Shown here: in pieces, positions 40,601-48,756 of the stretch | Position numbering within the stretch: position 1 is the first letter of the stretch | Layout: the number at the start of each line of letters is the position of its first letter | Assembly (NCBI GenBank): GCA_016707785.1 | Contig: JADJGZ010000058.1 | Location: 1 to 64,000 of the forward strand | Reading direction: 5' to 3' | Origin: Bacteroidales bacterium | Lineage (GTDB): Bacteria > Bacteroidota > Bacteroidia > Bacteroidales > UBA4417 | DNA: 64,000 nt | Position numbers and translations under genes: made by a program | The notes under the pieces: generated by a model | The model's input: the letters and a program-made list of their open reading frames with translations, nothing else | What the model was told of the DNA's origin: nothing | Databases searched by the model: none

Positions 40601-41727
40601 GCACAGCCAGAATGAGAGTGCGGGAGGTATGGGCAATTTCCGACATAGACCCTTGCGCTTTTTATTCATATGGTGAAACGGAAGACTACCGCGTTCAAAT
40701 TTCACCTGTAAACTATTGTGAACCGAGCTATAGTTCTGGGACAGGGTCTGGTGATTACATCTCATTAGTCCAACTGCAGGAAATCGATAATGCTACAGGT
40801 CCTTCTTCTTCACCCTACTATACCTATTATGATGCAGTTACAGCCGAGCTGACTCAGGGGACTGAATACTCTCTTACTTTGAGTGCCGGAACCTATACAG
40901 AGGGAAACAATATGATGGCCTGGATTGATTTTGATGGTGATGGGAACTTCGAAGAAACAGAAAAACTGGGATTTCTGAGTTTACCCTCTCTTCCTGACAT
41001 AGGAGTTATAACTTTCACCGTTCCTGTGAGTGCTAACCCAGGCTTATCCAGGCTACGTGTTAGGGAAGTATATTTCTATACCGATTTCGGGCCTTGCGAT
41101 GCAGCTATATATGGAGAAACAGAAGACTACCCGGTAAATATTTCAAATGCAGCAAAATCTCTCCAACTCAATGTATTCCTTGAAGGATTGTATACCACTG
41201 CAGGAATGATGAGCCAGGCAAACAATGAATTCGGTCCACAGGTCGGACCTGGAATAGCGGATCAGGTAACACTTGAATTCCACAATGAAACAGATTATTC
41301 CATCATTGAGCATTCTGTTTCTAATGTTGACCTAAGTACGAATGGCCAACTGAACCTTGAAATCCCAGGCACACTCACAGGTACCTATTATGTGACTATC
41401 CGTCATAGGAATAGCATCGAAACCACTACAGCCACTCCGGTTTCCTTTGCCGGAACAGCTACAAATTACAGCTTTGATAATCCATCAAAAGCTTATGGTA
41501 ATAACCTTGTTTTGAAAGCAGATGGTAACTACGCTTTATATTCCGGAGATATTTCCCAGGATGGAATCGTCGATGGTTCCGATATGGCTGCAGTTGACAA
41601 TGCCAGCACCATAGTATTAACCGGATATGTTGCGGAAGATACCAATGGTGATGGTTTAGTGGATGGATCAGATATGGCTTTAATCGATAATAACGCTACT
41701 ATGGCAATTACTGCTATTCTGCCATGA
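37609..41727 (+). CDS. Secreted subtilisin-like (S8) protease with PKD, CUB, GEVED and dockerin-like tail
   Basis: A 1372-residue protein with a signal peptide (about 1-29). A propeptide-like segment at about 45-165 precedes the S8 catalytic domain. Catalytic residues are visible: Asp232 in AIIDQGIEYTHPDL, His266 in DHGTHVGGT, Ser442 in GTSMACPHVSG, and oxyanion Asn372 in AAGNSNG. Two PKD domains (39130-39640), a CUB domain (39640-39990), a third PKD (40000-40265) and two GEVED-type domains (40270-41145, each with GETEDY) follow, then the shared module with DISQDGIVDGSD and DTNGDGLVDGSD. It is predicted to be an active endopeptidase displayed or released outside the cell. Substrates are unknown; processing of the neighbouring surface proteins is possible but speculative. 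It has its own promoter block and terminator. Confidence 0.95.
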   Translation: MKKIYSAGRLPGFIIIFNFMLLSLYSIAGIENESVIRGERPPIDILTVPDEALEKGIIRIKFNRSQEMFLDQTSPSAGPGGIIQFGIPAIDQLNVQFGVTAVQKSFNAALQNTKFTERHRQWGFHLWYDLIVPQGVDVRNMVLTYSAFTEIAFSEPVYKKHLIGADLNNISTPSNPSGGTSLNYTPNDPRYNEQWHYNNTGQQSGTTDADIDLPEAWDITRGNNNVIVAIIDQGIEYTHPDLAANMWPGIGYNFVDNNSTIVPGDHGTHVGGTIAANTNNSAGVSGIAGGDGSGNGVRLMSCQVFIGSSGGSGFHTASIWAADNGASVSQNSWGYNSAGFYEQVVLDAIDYFNSNGGGSVLTGGITIYAAGNSNGSGNYYPGYYSGTLAVAATNNNDQKSWYSNFGNWVDISAPGGETNTVAARGVLSCLTSGSYGFYQGTSMACPHVSGVASLIISLLPGVLTSAELRDILVNTTDNIELLNPDYASLMGSGRLNAYQALLITQQYIIPTAAFSASSVNSCTGSSVTFTDQTLAPVTSWSWSFPGGSPSIFSGQTPPPVYYAANGLYDVSLTVSDGITTDTETKSAYIEISPVIANFSANTTTVIEGGTVIFSDLSDCSPETWVWSFPGGTPSSYSGQIPPPVVYTSSGNYDVSLTVTKAGDTDTKTATSYIKVELPFFNMTNGSFTICNGQFFDSGGSTGYYANDEDLTITFYPASSGASIELNFTSFNIELDYDYMFIYNGTSIADPLIGTYTGNASPGTVVANNSAGALTIRFLSDYVVTTSGWSANIICNNAAPLADFTSTNTTPTVGEIITLLDLSSNSPSAWLWNISPATSNFLNGTDQSSQNPQVQFLAEGYYTISLTATNSSGSNSLTRTDYIEVSVAASCIPEYSTGSASGDFISLVQLEEINNSSGATPSPSYTDYSTLTANLTKGASYTITLVAGTYTEGNNISVWIDYNQNNLFDLSEKLGNVTLTASPSAGTISFIVPQTAITGTARMRVREVWAISDIDPCAFYSYGETEDYRVQISPVNYCEPSYSSGTGSGDYISLVQLQEIDNATGPSSSPYYTYYDAVTAELTQGTEYSLTLSAGTYTEGNNMMAWIDFDGDGNFEETEKLGFLSLPSLPDIGVITFTVPVSANPGLSRLRVREVYFYTDFGPCDAAIYGETEDYPVNISNAAKSLQLNVFLEGLYTTAGMMSQANNEFGPQVGPGIADQVTLEFHNETDYSIIEHSVSNVDLSTNGQLNLEIPGTLTGTYYVTIRHRNSIETTTATPVSFAGTATNYSFDNPSKAYGNNLVLKADGNYALYSGDISQDGIVDGSDMAAVDNASTIVLTGYVAEDTNGDGLVDGSDMALIDNNATMAITAILP

Positions 41728-41764
41728 TTCGCTTTTCCTGATTAGTGAATTCACCAACTTATGA

Positions 41765-41803
41765 AACAACCTGCAATCCAAAAGAATTGCAGGTTGTTTT
41801 TTT
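41765..41803 (+). terminator. Intrinsic terminator of the protease gene
   Basis: Thirteen-base stem AACAACCTGCAAT/ATTGCAGGTTGTT with an eight-base loop and a run of T's, 37 bases after the stop. It also rules out the ATG at 41761 as the start of the next gene. Confidence 0.88.
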
Positions 41804-41874
41804 ATCTTCATAGATTCTTTATGGTTATCATTCATAATCTTCATTATTGTATTTTTGACGTCAAATCTCCTACT

Positions 41875-43089
41875 ATGCGACGTACTTTCCTTTTAACAAT
41901 TCTTTTAACGACTTCATTTTTCATAACCATTGCACAAGAAACAGCCCAATGGCGTGGGCCAGAAAGAAACGGACTCTATTCTGAAACAGGCCTTCTCAAA
42001 ACCTGGCCTGCAACCGGCCCAACCCTCCTCTGGCATTTTGATGAACTTGGAGAAGGACATACCTCTGCTGCTGTTACTAAGGATAAAATATTTGTTGCCG
42101 GCACCATCAATGGGGTCGGTTACATCTTTGCCCTGAGCCATGAAGGAAAGCAACTCTGGAAAATGAGGTTTGGCGAGGAATGGACTGAAAACTGGAATGG
42201 AGTTAGATCTACACCGCTCGTTCACCAGGGTAAGGTTTACATCATGAGTTCCTTTGGAAAGCTGGTATGCATGGGGGCTGAAAGAGGAAACATCATATGG
42301 ACAGTAGATTTGTTTGCTACCTATGGAGGCCAGCAGATTGAATGGGGGGTAACAGAGAACCTTCTGATCGATGATGAAAAGCTGTTTGTTACTGTTGGAG
42401 GCACCAAACATAATATCATTGCTCTAAATAAAGATACAGGTAAACTAATCTGGACTTCTTCAGGCAATAGTGAAAAGAGTGCTTATGGCTCTCCGCTGCT
42501 GATCAGTTTCCCCGGACGAAAGCTATTGGTCACTATGACAGAGCAATCCTTGCTTGGACTCGATGCTGCCACCGGAAAGAAACTATGGCGACATGAATTG
42601 GTCAATACCTATGGTGTCCACCCAAATACTCCTATCTACTCAAACGGGAATTTATTCATCACAACCGGTTATGGAACAGGCGGATATATGCTAAGATTAT
42701 CAGCTGAAGGAAGTATTGCAACTAAAACCTGGTCAAATGCCACACTCGATCCTAAAACCGGGGGCATTGTACTTTTAAACGGTGTGATCTACGGATTTGG
42801 TGATAAAAACCGTGGTTTTCATGGTGTTGATTGGGCAAGTGGTAAGACCGTTTTTTCTGATAAATTCAATCAGAAAGGTGGAAGCGTGATTGCCGCTGAC
42901 GGAATGCTATTTGCCTATGATGAATCCGGTGAAGTTGCATTATTGCAGCCCACTTCAGGAGGCTTCAAAAAAACAGGATCCTTCAAAGTCCCATTCGGCG
43001 CAGCTCAACATTGGGCACATCCTGTAATTTATGGTGGCAAACTCTATATCAGGCACGGGGGCTCTCTCATGGTTTATAAAATTAATTAG
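41875..43089 (+). CDS. Secreted PQQ-like beta-propeller protein 1
   Basis: The start at 41875 gives 404 residues with a clean signal peptide (MRRTFLLTILLTTSFFITIAQ). The mature protein opens with AQWRGPERNGLY, the WxxxRGPxRxG entry typical of one PQQ_2 propeller family. Blades are marked by repeated G-LIW / GKKLWRHE patterns (LNKDTGKLIWTSSG, LDAATGKKLWRHE). The protein probably folds as a seven- or eight-bladed propeller in the periplasm. Known PQQ_2 proteins include quinoprotein enzymes and the scaffold BamB; I cannot see residues that prove PQQ binding. It is the first of four tandem paralogues leading into the redox gene cluster. Confidence 0.88.
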   Translation: MRRTFLLTILLTTSFFITIAQETAQWRGPERNGLYSETGLLKTWPATGPTLLWHFDELGEGHTSAAVTKDKIFVAGTINGVGYIFALSHEGKQLWKMRFGEEWTENWNGVRSTPLVHQGKVYIMSSFGKLVCMGAERGNIIWTVDLFATYGGQQIEWGVTENLLIDDEKLFVTVGGTKHNIIALNKDTGKLIWTSSGNSEKSAYGSPLLISFPGRKLLVTMTEQSLLGLDAATGKKLWRHELVNTYGVHPNTPIYSNGNLFITTGYGTGGYMLRLSAEGSIATKTWSNATLDPKTGGIVLLNGVIYGFGDKNRGFHGVDWASGKTVFSDKFNQKGGSVIAADGMLFAYDESGEVALLQPTSGGFKKTGSFKVPFGAAQHWAHPVIYGGKLYIRHGGSLMVYKIN

Positions 43090-43090
43090 T

Positions 43091-43265
43091 CAATTTGAAA
43101 ATTCGACAATTTGAAAATTCGACAATTTGAAAATTTGAAAATGGGACATTGGCACTTTGGAACATTGGCACTTTGGAACCTTGGACACCAGCACCCAGCA
43201 CCCAGCACTCAGCACCCAGCACTCAGCACTCAGCACCCAGCACCCAGCACCCAGCACCCAGAGCC
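43091..43265. repeat. Three successive short tandem repeats
   Basis: A 16-bp unit CAATTTGAAAATTCGA occurs at 43091 and 43107 with a partial third copy. A different 16-bp unit ACATTGGCACTTTGGA occurs at 43146 and 43162. Ten heptamers CAGCACC/CAGCACT run from 43189 to 43258, with a worn eleventh to 43265. All lie between two propeller genes and within the apparent leader of the second. A frame starting at 43111 runs through them but gives a low-complexity leader and is not the real N-terminus. Confidence 0.92.
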
Positions 43266-43311
43266 AAAGGCTTCCCTTCGGCACTCAGCACTTAAAATAC
43301 CAACCTACTTA

Positions 43312-44580
43312 ATGAACACAAAATTCACCACACTCCTCGCTTCAAGCCTGTTATTGCTCTCATCATCACTTTATTCCCAGGCACCGGCTCAATGGCGCGG
43401 CCCTGAGCGTAACGGGCACTACCCTGATAAAGGCCTCCTGACTTCCTGGCCTGCCTCGGGTCCTGAAATGGCCTGGTCAGTGGAAGGAATTGGGAAAGGG
43501 TATTCAACAGCCGTTTGGGATGGACAGCAATACTATATCACAGGCATGAGCGGGAAAAATGATATGCTTACCGCCTTAGGAGCTAAGGGTGAAATCCTCT
43601 GGCAAACCTCCTTCGGCCCTTCCTGGACAGAATCTTTCCCTGAAACCCGTTGTACTCCCATCCTGGAAGATGGCAAAGCCTATGTGATCAGTGGCAGCGG
43701 GCATCTGGCATGTATCAATTCTTCTGATGGAAGCATAGCCTGGAGCTTCGACGCAAGAGAAAAATTTAAAGGCGCTTTTGGTGATTGGGGAGTGTGTGAA
43801 TCTCTCCTCATCTCGGATAATAAGTTGATTTATACGCCTGCAGGCCCTCTTACTACCATGGTAGCTTTGGATAAAACCAACGGAGAAACCCTGTGGATGA
43901 GTGAAAGCCTTAATGACACATCCGCTTATGTATCCCCCCTCTTAGTTGAGTATGGTGGGAAAAAGATGATTGTTACAGTTATCAACAGTTACTTCCTTGC
44001 TGTAAATGAAGCAGATGGTAAAATAATCTGGACCTACAATTATGCAGCCCTGAAACCTGAAAAAGGATTGGAAATCTGGCCTGGTGCACCAAAAACCAAT
44101 ACAATCACTCCTCTGTATCACGATGGGGAAATATACATTACCGGAGGCTATGATCATGTGGGTGCAAAATTCAAACTTGCTCCTGATGCCTCTTCCATTG
44201 AGTTAATGTGGATGGATTCCACCCTCGATTGTCATATGGGTGGGGTAGTTTTGCAGGATGGGAAAATCTATGGCTCCAACTGGCTTAACAATAGTGCAGG
44301 AAACTGGTGCTGTATCGACTGGGCGAGCGGTATAACCGCATATGAGTCGAAGTGGAATACAAAAGGTGCCATTATTGAAGCGGATGGACTTTTATATTGT
44401 GTAGAAGAGAAGAATTCAAATGTTGCCCTGGTGAAACCTGATCCTGAAAAGTTTAACATCATTTCAAGTTTTAAAGCCCCAAAAGGAACAGGTCCTGCAT
44501 GGTCACATCCCAGTATTTACAACGGTCATCTGCTTGTAAGAAGAGGAGATGCCCTCATGGCTTTTAAACTCAGGCCATAA
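43312..44580 (+). CDS. Secreted PQQ-like beta-propeller protein 2
   Basis: ATG 43312 is chosen because it begins a signal peptide (MNTKFTTLLASSLLLLSSSLYSQ) directly followed by APAQWRGPERNGHY, as in protein 1. The product is 422 residues. Blade motifs include ALGAKGEILWQTSF, LDKTNGETLWMSES and NEADGKIIWTYN. It is paralogous to its neighbours on both sides along the full length. Periplasmic location is inferred from the signal peptide. The tandem-repeat tract upstream may affect expression. Function is unknown beyond the fold. Confidence 0.88.
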   Translation: MNTKFTTLLASSLLLLSSSLYSQAPAQWRGPERNGHYPDKGLLTSWPASGPEMAWSVEGIGKGYSTAVWDGQQYYITGMSGKNDMLTALGAKGEILWQTSFGPSWTESFPETRCTPILEDGKAYVISGSGHLACINSSDGSIAWSFDAREKFKGAFGDWGVCESLLISDNKLIYTPAGPLTTMVALDKTNGETLWMSESLNDTSAYVSPLLVEYGGKKMIVTVINSYFLAVNEADGKIIWTYNYAALKPEKGLEIWPGAPKTNTITPLYHDGEIYITGGYDHVGAKFKLAPDASSIELMWMDSTLDCHMGGVVLQDGKIYGSNWLNNSAGNWCCIDWASGITAYESKWNTKGAIIEADGLLYCVEEKNSNVALVKPDPEKFNIISSFKAPKGTGPAWSHPSIYNGHLLVRRGDALMAFKLRP

Positions 44581-44764
44581 TACATACCGTTTGATTTGTG
44601 CATTTTACCGATGGATTAAATACATTCATCTATTCATTTTTCTTGTATACTTTAACACTTCTACATTTACCTTGTAAAGGTCTCACAGCTTCATTGTCCG
44701 AAAAAAGGTTTAATTTTCTCTCTGAAACTGAATTCATCACAAACCCCTTCAATATGAGTGTAAT

Positions 44765-46005
44765 ATGAAAAAGTATTTGTTGATTTCCTTTTTATTCTGT
44801 CAATAACTGTTTTAATTATAGCTCAAACAGTAAACCAGTTCCGAGGTCCTCTCAGGGATGGGAAATTCAATGATACCGGTTTATTGAAAAGCTGGCCACA
44901 GGAGGGTCCTTCATTGCTCTGGGAAAACAATTCTGTTGGCAACGGCTATGGCTCTCCTTCTTTTTCAGGGGAAACCCTCTACATCAATGGAGAAACAGAC
45001 AGCATAGGATATCTCTATGCACTTGATAAAAATGGAAAGGAGTTGTGGAAATCAACCTATGGAAGAGAATGGATCTATTCCTTTCCTGGATCCCGCTCCA
45101 CTCCTACTGTTGTTGGCGAGCAAATTTATGTAGCCTCAGGTATGGGAAATCTCTGGTGTTTTAATAAAGCTGACGGTAAAAAACTATGGTCAGTTATGCG
45201 AAAAGAGCTTCACGGAAGGTTCACATACCACGGTCATGCCGAATCTCCTCTGGTAATTGACGATATGGTAATCCTGGTTCCAGGGGGAAAGGACACTAAT
45301 GTGGTAGCCCTCGACCGAATGAATGGATCAATTAAGTGGATTAGTAAAGGGATGGGAGAATACCCTGGTTATAATTCACCCTTGCTGATTCAGCTTCCCG
45401 CCAGGAAAATAATCGTCACTTTTACTGCTTATCATATGCTGGGCATTGATGCTTCAAATGGAAATTTACTCTGGTCACATGAACAGATCAATCTCCCCAA
45501 AGAAGAACGCAAACATGGAATGGGCGATACTCACAGCAATACGGCTCTCTATGATAATGGTTATATATATTATATTGAAGGTGATGGCAATTGCGCTGTA
45601 AAGCTCAAACTCTCCCCGGACGGCAGCAGCATCGAACAGGTATGGAGAAATCCTTTCATTGATAACTATATGGGTGGTTTCATAAAGCTGAATGATCGTA
45701 TCTTCACAGCGAGTGATTCAAGGAAAAATCTCCTGTGCCTTGATGCTCAAAACGGGCTCATTATCGACTCACTCAAGGTGGGCAGTGGTGCAGTGATTTG
45801 GGCTGATCAGCTACTGTACTACTATAATCAGCGGGGTGAGGTAAAACTTATCAACCCGGAAGGTAAAAAAATGGAAGTGCTTAGCTCTTTCAAGATCAGT
45901 AAAGGGACTAAAGAACATTTCGCCATTCCAGTGATTAATGCAGGAATCCTGTACATCAGGCATGGCAAATCATTACTGGCTTATGACATTAAAAATCATC
46001 AATAA
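44765..46005 (+). pseudogene. Secreted PQQ-like beta-propeller protein 3, one frameshift
   Basis: ATG 44765 starts a signal peptide (MKKYLLISFLF) that runs into a stop. One added base near 44799-44801 restores ITVLIIAQTVNQFRGPLRDG, giving the expected signal-peptide end and the family entry motif, 413 residues in total. The remainder is intact, with the blade motifs LDRMNGSIKWISKG and IDASNGNLLWSHE. The missing base falls in the signal peptide. It may be a sequencing error, or the gene may be silenced. It is closely followed by paralogue 4 (12 bases), suggesting cotranscription. Confidence 0.82.
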
Positions 46006-46017
46006 TACTATCTTTTC

Positions 46018-47244
46018 ATGAAGTCATCGCGCTACATCCTTACACTGGTTTTCACAACCACATTGTTAATTCAAATGTTCGCTCAACCGGTAGCCCAATT
46101 CCGGGGCCCTGAACGTACAGGTATTTACCCGGTAACCCAACTCCTAAAATCCTGGCCTGCAGACGGACCTGCTCTTCAATGGCAAGTGGAAGGCGTTGGA
46201 AATGGATACAGTTCTCCGATTATTTCCGGCAACATGGTATTTGTCACTGGAGAAATAGACAGTATTGGCTATCTCTCAGTCTTCGACAGGAATGGCAAGT
46301 TGCTTTGGAAAAAAGAGATGGGTGATGAATGGATGGAGAACTTCACAGGTTCCAGGTCTACTCCTACCCTGGTGGGTGGACAACTTTACCTTTGCTCTTC
46401 CATGGGGAAAGTGAGTTGTCTCGAAAGCACCACAGGAAAGGAAATCTGGTCAGTGGACATGATCAAAGACCTTCATGGTATTAATGTCAGGTTTGGTTAT
46501 TCGGAAGGTCTTCTGGTTGATGGTGATGTGGTGTATTGTTCACCCGGAGGACCGGATACCAATATTGTTGCATTAAACAGGCATACCGGAAAACTTATCT
46601 GGAAGTCAAAAGCCCTTGGAGATTCAACTGCTTACTCATCTCCGATTCTTATACCACATCCCTCAGGTAAAATCCTGGTGAACTTTACCATTCATAACAT
46701 GATTGGACTAAATGCCTCAACCGGTGAACTGTTATGGTCGGTACCGCAAAACCTTGAAAGGGATATCCAGGCATGTACTCCTGTTTATGCTGATGGTTTC
46801 CTTTATACAGTGAATGGCAGCGGTTCCGGGGCGGTAAAATATGCGATTTCTTCCGATGGTAAAAGCATTAAAGAACTGTGGCAGAATCCGAAGGTTACTG
46901 ATGTCCATGGGGGATTTGTCATTTTTGGTGATCATCTCTATACCTCAATGTATAGGCCCAGACGATTCTGTAGCGTAAATTGCGAAACCGGAATCATTAC
47001 CGATTCATTGAAATTCGATAAGGGCGCTATTATTCTTGCCGACAGTATGCTCTATTGCTATACCGAAAAAGGAATGGTTGGATTGGTGAAACCCATGGAT
47101 GGGAAATTGGAATTGATCAGTTCCTTCAAGTTACCCGTTGGCACCAAGGAGTTCTTCACTATTCCGGTTATTGAAGGTGGTACCTTGTATATAAGGCATG
47201 GCGATGCTATGCTGGCATATAACATCCGTAAGGATTCTTTTTAA
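46018..47244 (+). CDS. Secreted PQQ-like beta-propeller protein 4
   Basis: A 408-residue product with a signal peptide (ILTLVFTTTLLIQMFAQ) and the entry motif AQFRGPERTGIYP. Blade motifs include LNRHTGKLIWKSKA and LNASTGELLWSVPQ. It is most like protein 3, sharing the segments GNGYSSP, DSIGYL and GSRSTPT. It starts 12 bases after paralogue 3. The four tandem copies suggest duplication followed by specialisation. Confidence 0.9.
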   Translation: MKSSRYILTLVFTTTLLIQMFAQPVAQFRGPERTGIYPVTQLLKSWPADGPALQWQVEGVGNGYSSPIISGNMVFVTGEIDSIGYLSVFDRNGKLLWKKEMGDEWMENFTGSRSTPTLVGGQLYLCSSMGKVSCLESTTGKEIWSVDMIKDLHGINVRFGYSEGLLVDGDVVYCSPGGPDTNIVALNRHTGKLIWKSKALGDSTAYSSPILIPHPSGKILVNFTIHNMIGLNASTGELLWSVPQNLERDIQACTPVYADGFLYTVNGSGSGAVKYAISSDGKSIKELWQNPKVTDVHGGFVIFGDHLYTSMYRPRRFCSVNCETGIITDSLKFDKGAIILADSMLYCYTEKGMVGLVKPMDGKLELISSFKLPVGTKEFFTIPVIEGGTLYIRHGDAMLAYNIRKDSF

Positions 47245-47316
47245 ACCCATTCTGAATTAGGTATCATCCTCATTCGGGTGACTTTTTCAAGTATTTTTAT
47301 CATTGAAAATCTCACC

Positions 47317-48747
47317 ATGCTTCGTTCACTTCTGCTGAAATCCATCATTCCACTTTTCGCCCTGGGAGCGAGCGGTTTACTTATTTGGTGGCTGTTGCAT
47401 GATCCTGTGAAAGCATTAAAACCCTCAGTACCCGGAATGGACAACCGTGGGAAAGGAGTGAAAGCTTCCACTGAGAATATTGTTATTGGACAAGATTTCA
47501 CTTTTTTCAAGGATTGCCCGGATATCCCAAATACCCGCTGGACTCGTTTCAGGGGAGCAGATTTTGACAATATCTCAAAGGAAAAAATTCCATTAATTAA
47601 TTCGTGGGGAACAAAAGGACCGAAAATTTTGTGGAAGAAAGCATTGGGAGATGGCCATGCAGCACCCGCTGTTTATGATGGAAGAATTTATCTCCTTGAT
47701 TATGATGAGAAAAGCAAGTCTGATGCTTTACGCTGCCTCTCACTTCTGACCGGGGAAGAACTCTGGAACAGGCGGTATAAAGTTCACTTAAAAAGAAATC
47801 ATGGACTTTCCAGAACCATTCCTGCAGTTACTGAAAAGTATGTGGTAAGTATAGGCCCCAGGGGACAAGTGATGTGTGTGGACCGAAAAAAAGGGGACCT
47901 TCTGTGGGGAATTGACCTGGAAAAGGATCTGGGTTCAGAAGTCCCTTTCTGGTATACGGGACAATGCCCTTTAATTGATAATGATACGGCAATTATAGCA
48001 GCTGCCGGAAAAGCGCTTTTGATTGCCATCGATTGCAAAACCGGGAAAAAAGTCTGGGAAACACCCAACCCTTCGGCCTTGAAAATGTCGCATTCATCGG
48101 TGATGCCCATGACTTTCAAAGGAAAAAAGATGTATGTATATTGTGCTATAGGTGGTATTTGCGGAATCTCAGCTTCAGCCCCGGATCAGGGAAAAATCCT
48201 CTGGGAAAGCCGGGAATTCTCCCCTTCAGTGATTGCACCTTCCCCTTTGATTCTTGACAACGGAATCATCCTTGTTACGGCAGGTTATGGAGCAGGATCC
48301 GCTATTCTCCAACTGCAGGAAAAGGCCGGAAATTACACAGCAAAAGTTCTTCGTAAATTTAAACCTGCCGATGGAATTGCCTCCGAACAACAGACACCTA
48401 TCTATTCCAATGGCTTTGTCTATGCTATCCTGCCTAAGGATGCCGGGGAAATGAGGAACCAGTTTGCTGTCTATAAAGCGGAAAATCTTCAGAAAGTAAT
48501 TGGAAGCAGTGGCAAAACAGTCAGGTTTGGACTGGGTCCATACATTCTTGCAGATGGAAAATTCTTTATACTGAATGACGATGGAGAGATAAGCATCGCA
48601 AGAGTTGAAAATGGAGTATTCAAATTATTGGATAAGGCACGTATCATCGACGGCCAGGACTCATGGGGGCCTTTAGTCATCACAGGAGGATACCTGCTGA
48701 TGAGGGACTCCAAACAGATGGTATGTATTGACATAAAGGCAAATTAG
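47317..48747 (+). CDS. Membrane-tethered PQQ-like beta-propeller protein 5
   Basis: The second in-frame ATG (47317) is preferred, giving 476 residues with a basic N-terminus and a hydrophobic anchor (SIIPLFALGASGLLIWWLL) that is not followed by a cleavage site. The propeller domain begins near residue 75 with the family entry in altered form (TRWTRFRGADFDN). Blade motifs include LSLLTGEELWNRR, VDRKKGDLLWGID and IDCKTGKKVWETP. It is predicted to sit on the periplasmic face of the inner membrane. It differs from proteins 1-4 in anchoring and in starting the operon-like run of redox genes (10 bases to the next gene). Confidence 0.87.
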   Translation: MLRSLLLKSIIPLFALGASGLLIWWLLHDPVKALKPSVPGMDNRGKGVKASTENIVIGQDFTFFKDCPDIPNTRWTRFRGADFDNISKEKIPLINSWGTKGPKILWKKALGDGHAAPAVYDGRIYLLDYDEKSKSDALRCLSLLTGEELWNRRYKVHLKRNHGLSRTIPAVTEKYVVSIGPRGQVMCVDRKKGDLLWGIDLEKDLGSEVPFWYTGQCPLIDNDTAIIAAAGKALLIAIDCKTGKKVWETPNPSALKMSHSSVMPMTFKGKKMYVYCAIGGICGISASAPDQGKILWESREFSPSVIAPSPLILDNGIILVTAGYGAGSAILQLQEKAGNYTAKVLRKFKPADGIASEQQTPIYSNGFVYAILPKDAGEMRNQFAVYKAENLQKVIGSSGKTVRFGLGPYILADGKFFILNDDGEISIARVENGVFKLLDKARIIDGQDSWGPLVITGGYLLMRDSKQMVCIDIKAN

Positions 48748-48756
48748 AAGGTAAAA

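Noticed and set aside
43189..43265. CRISPR array or coding low-complexity N-terminus
   Set aside because: Seven-base repeats without spacers; the frame from 43111 runs into a normal signal peptide start at 43312.
41875..47244. Calling the propellers methanol or glucose dehydrogenases
   Set aside because: They are about 400 residues, shorter than those enzymes, and no PQQ-binding or catalytic residues could be assigned by eye.
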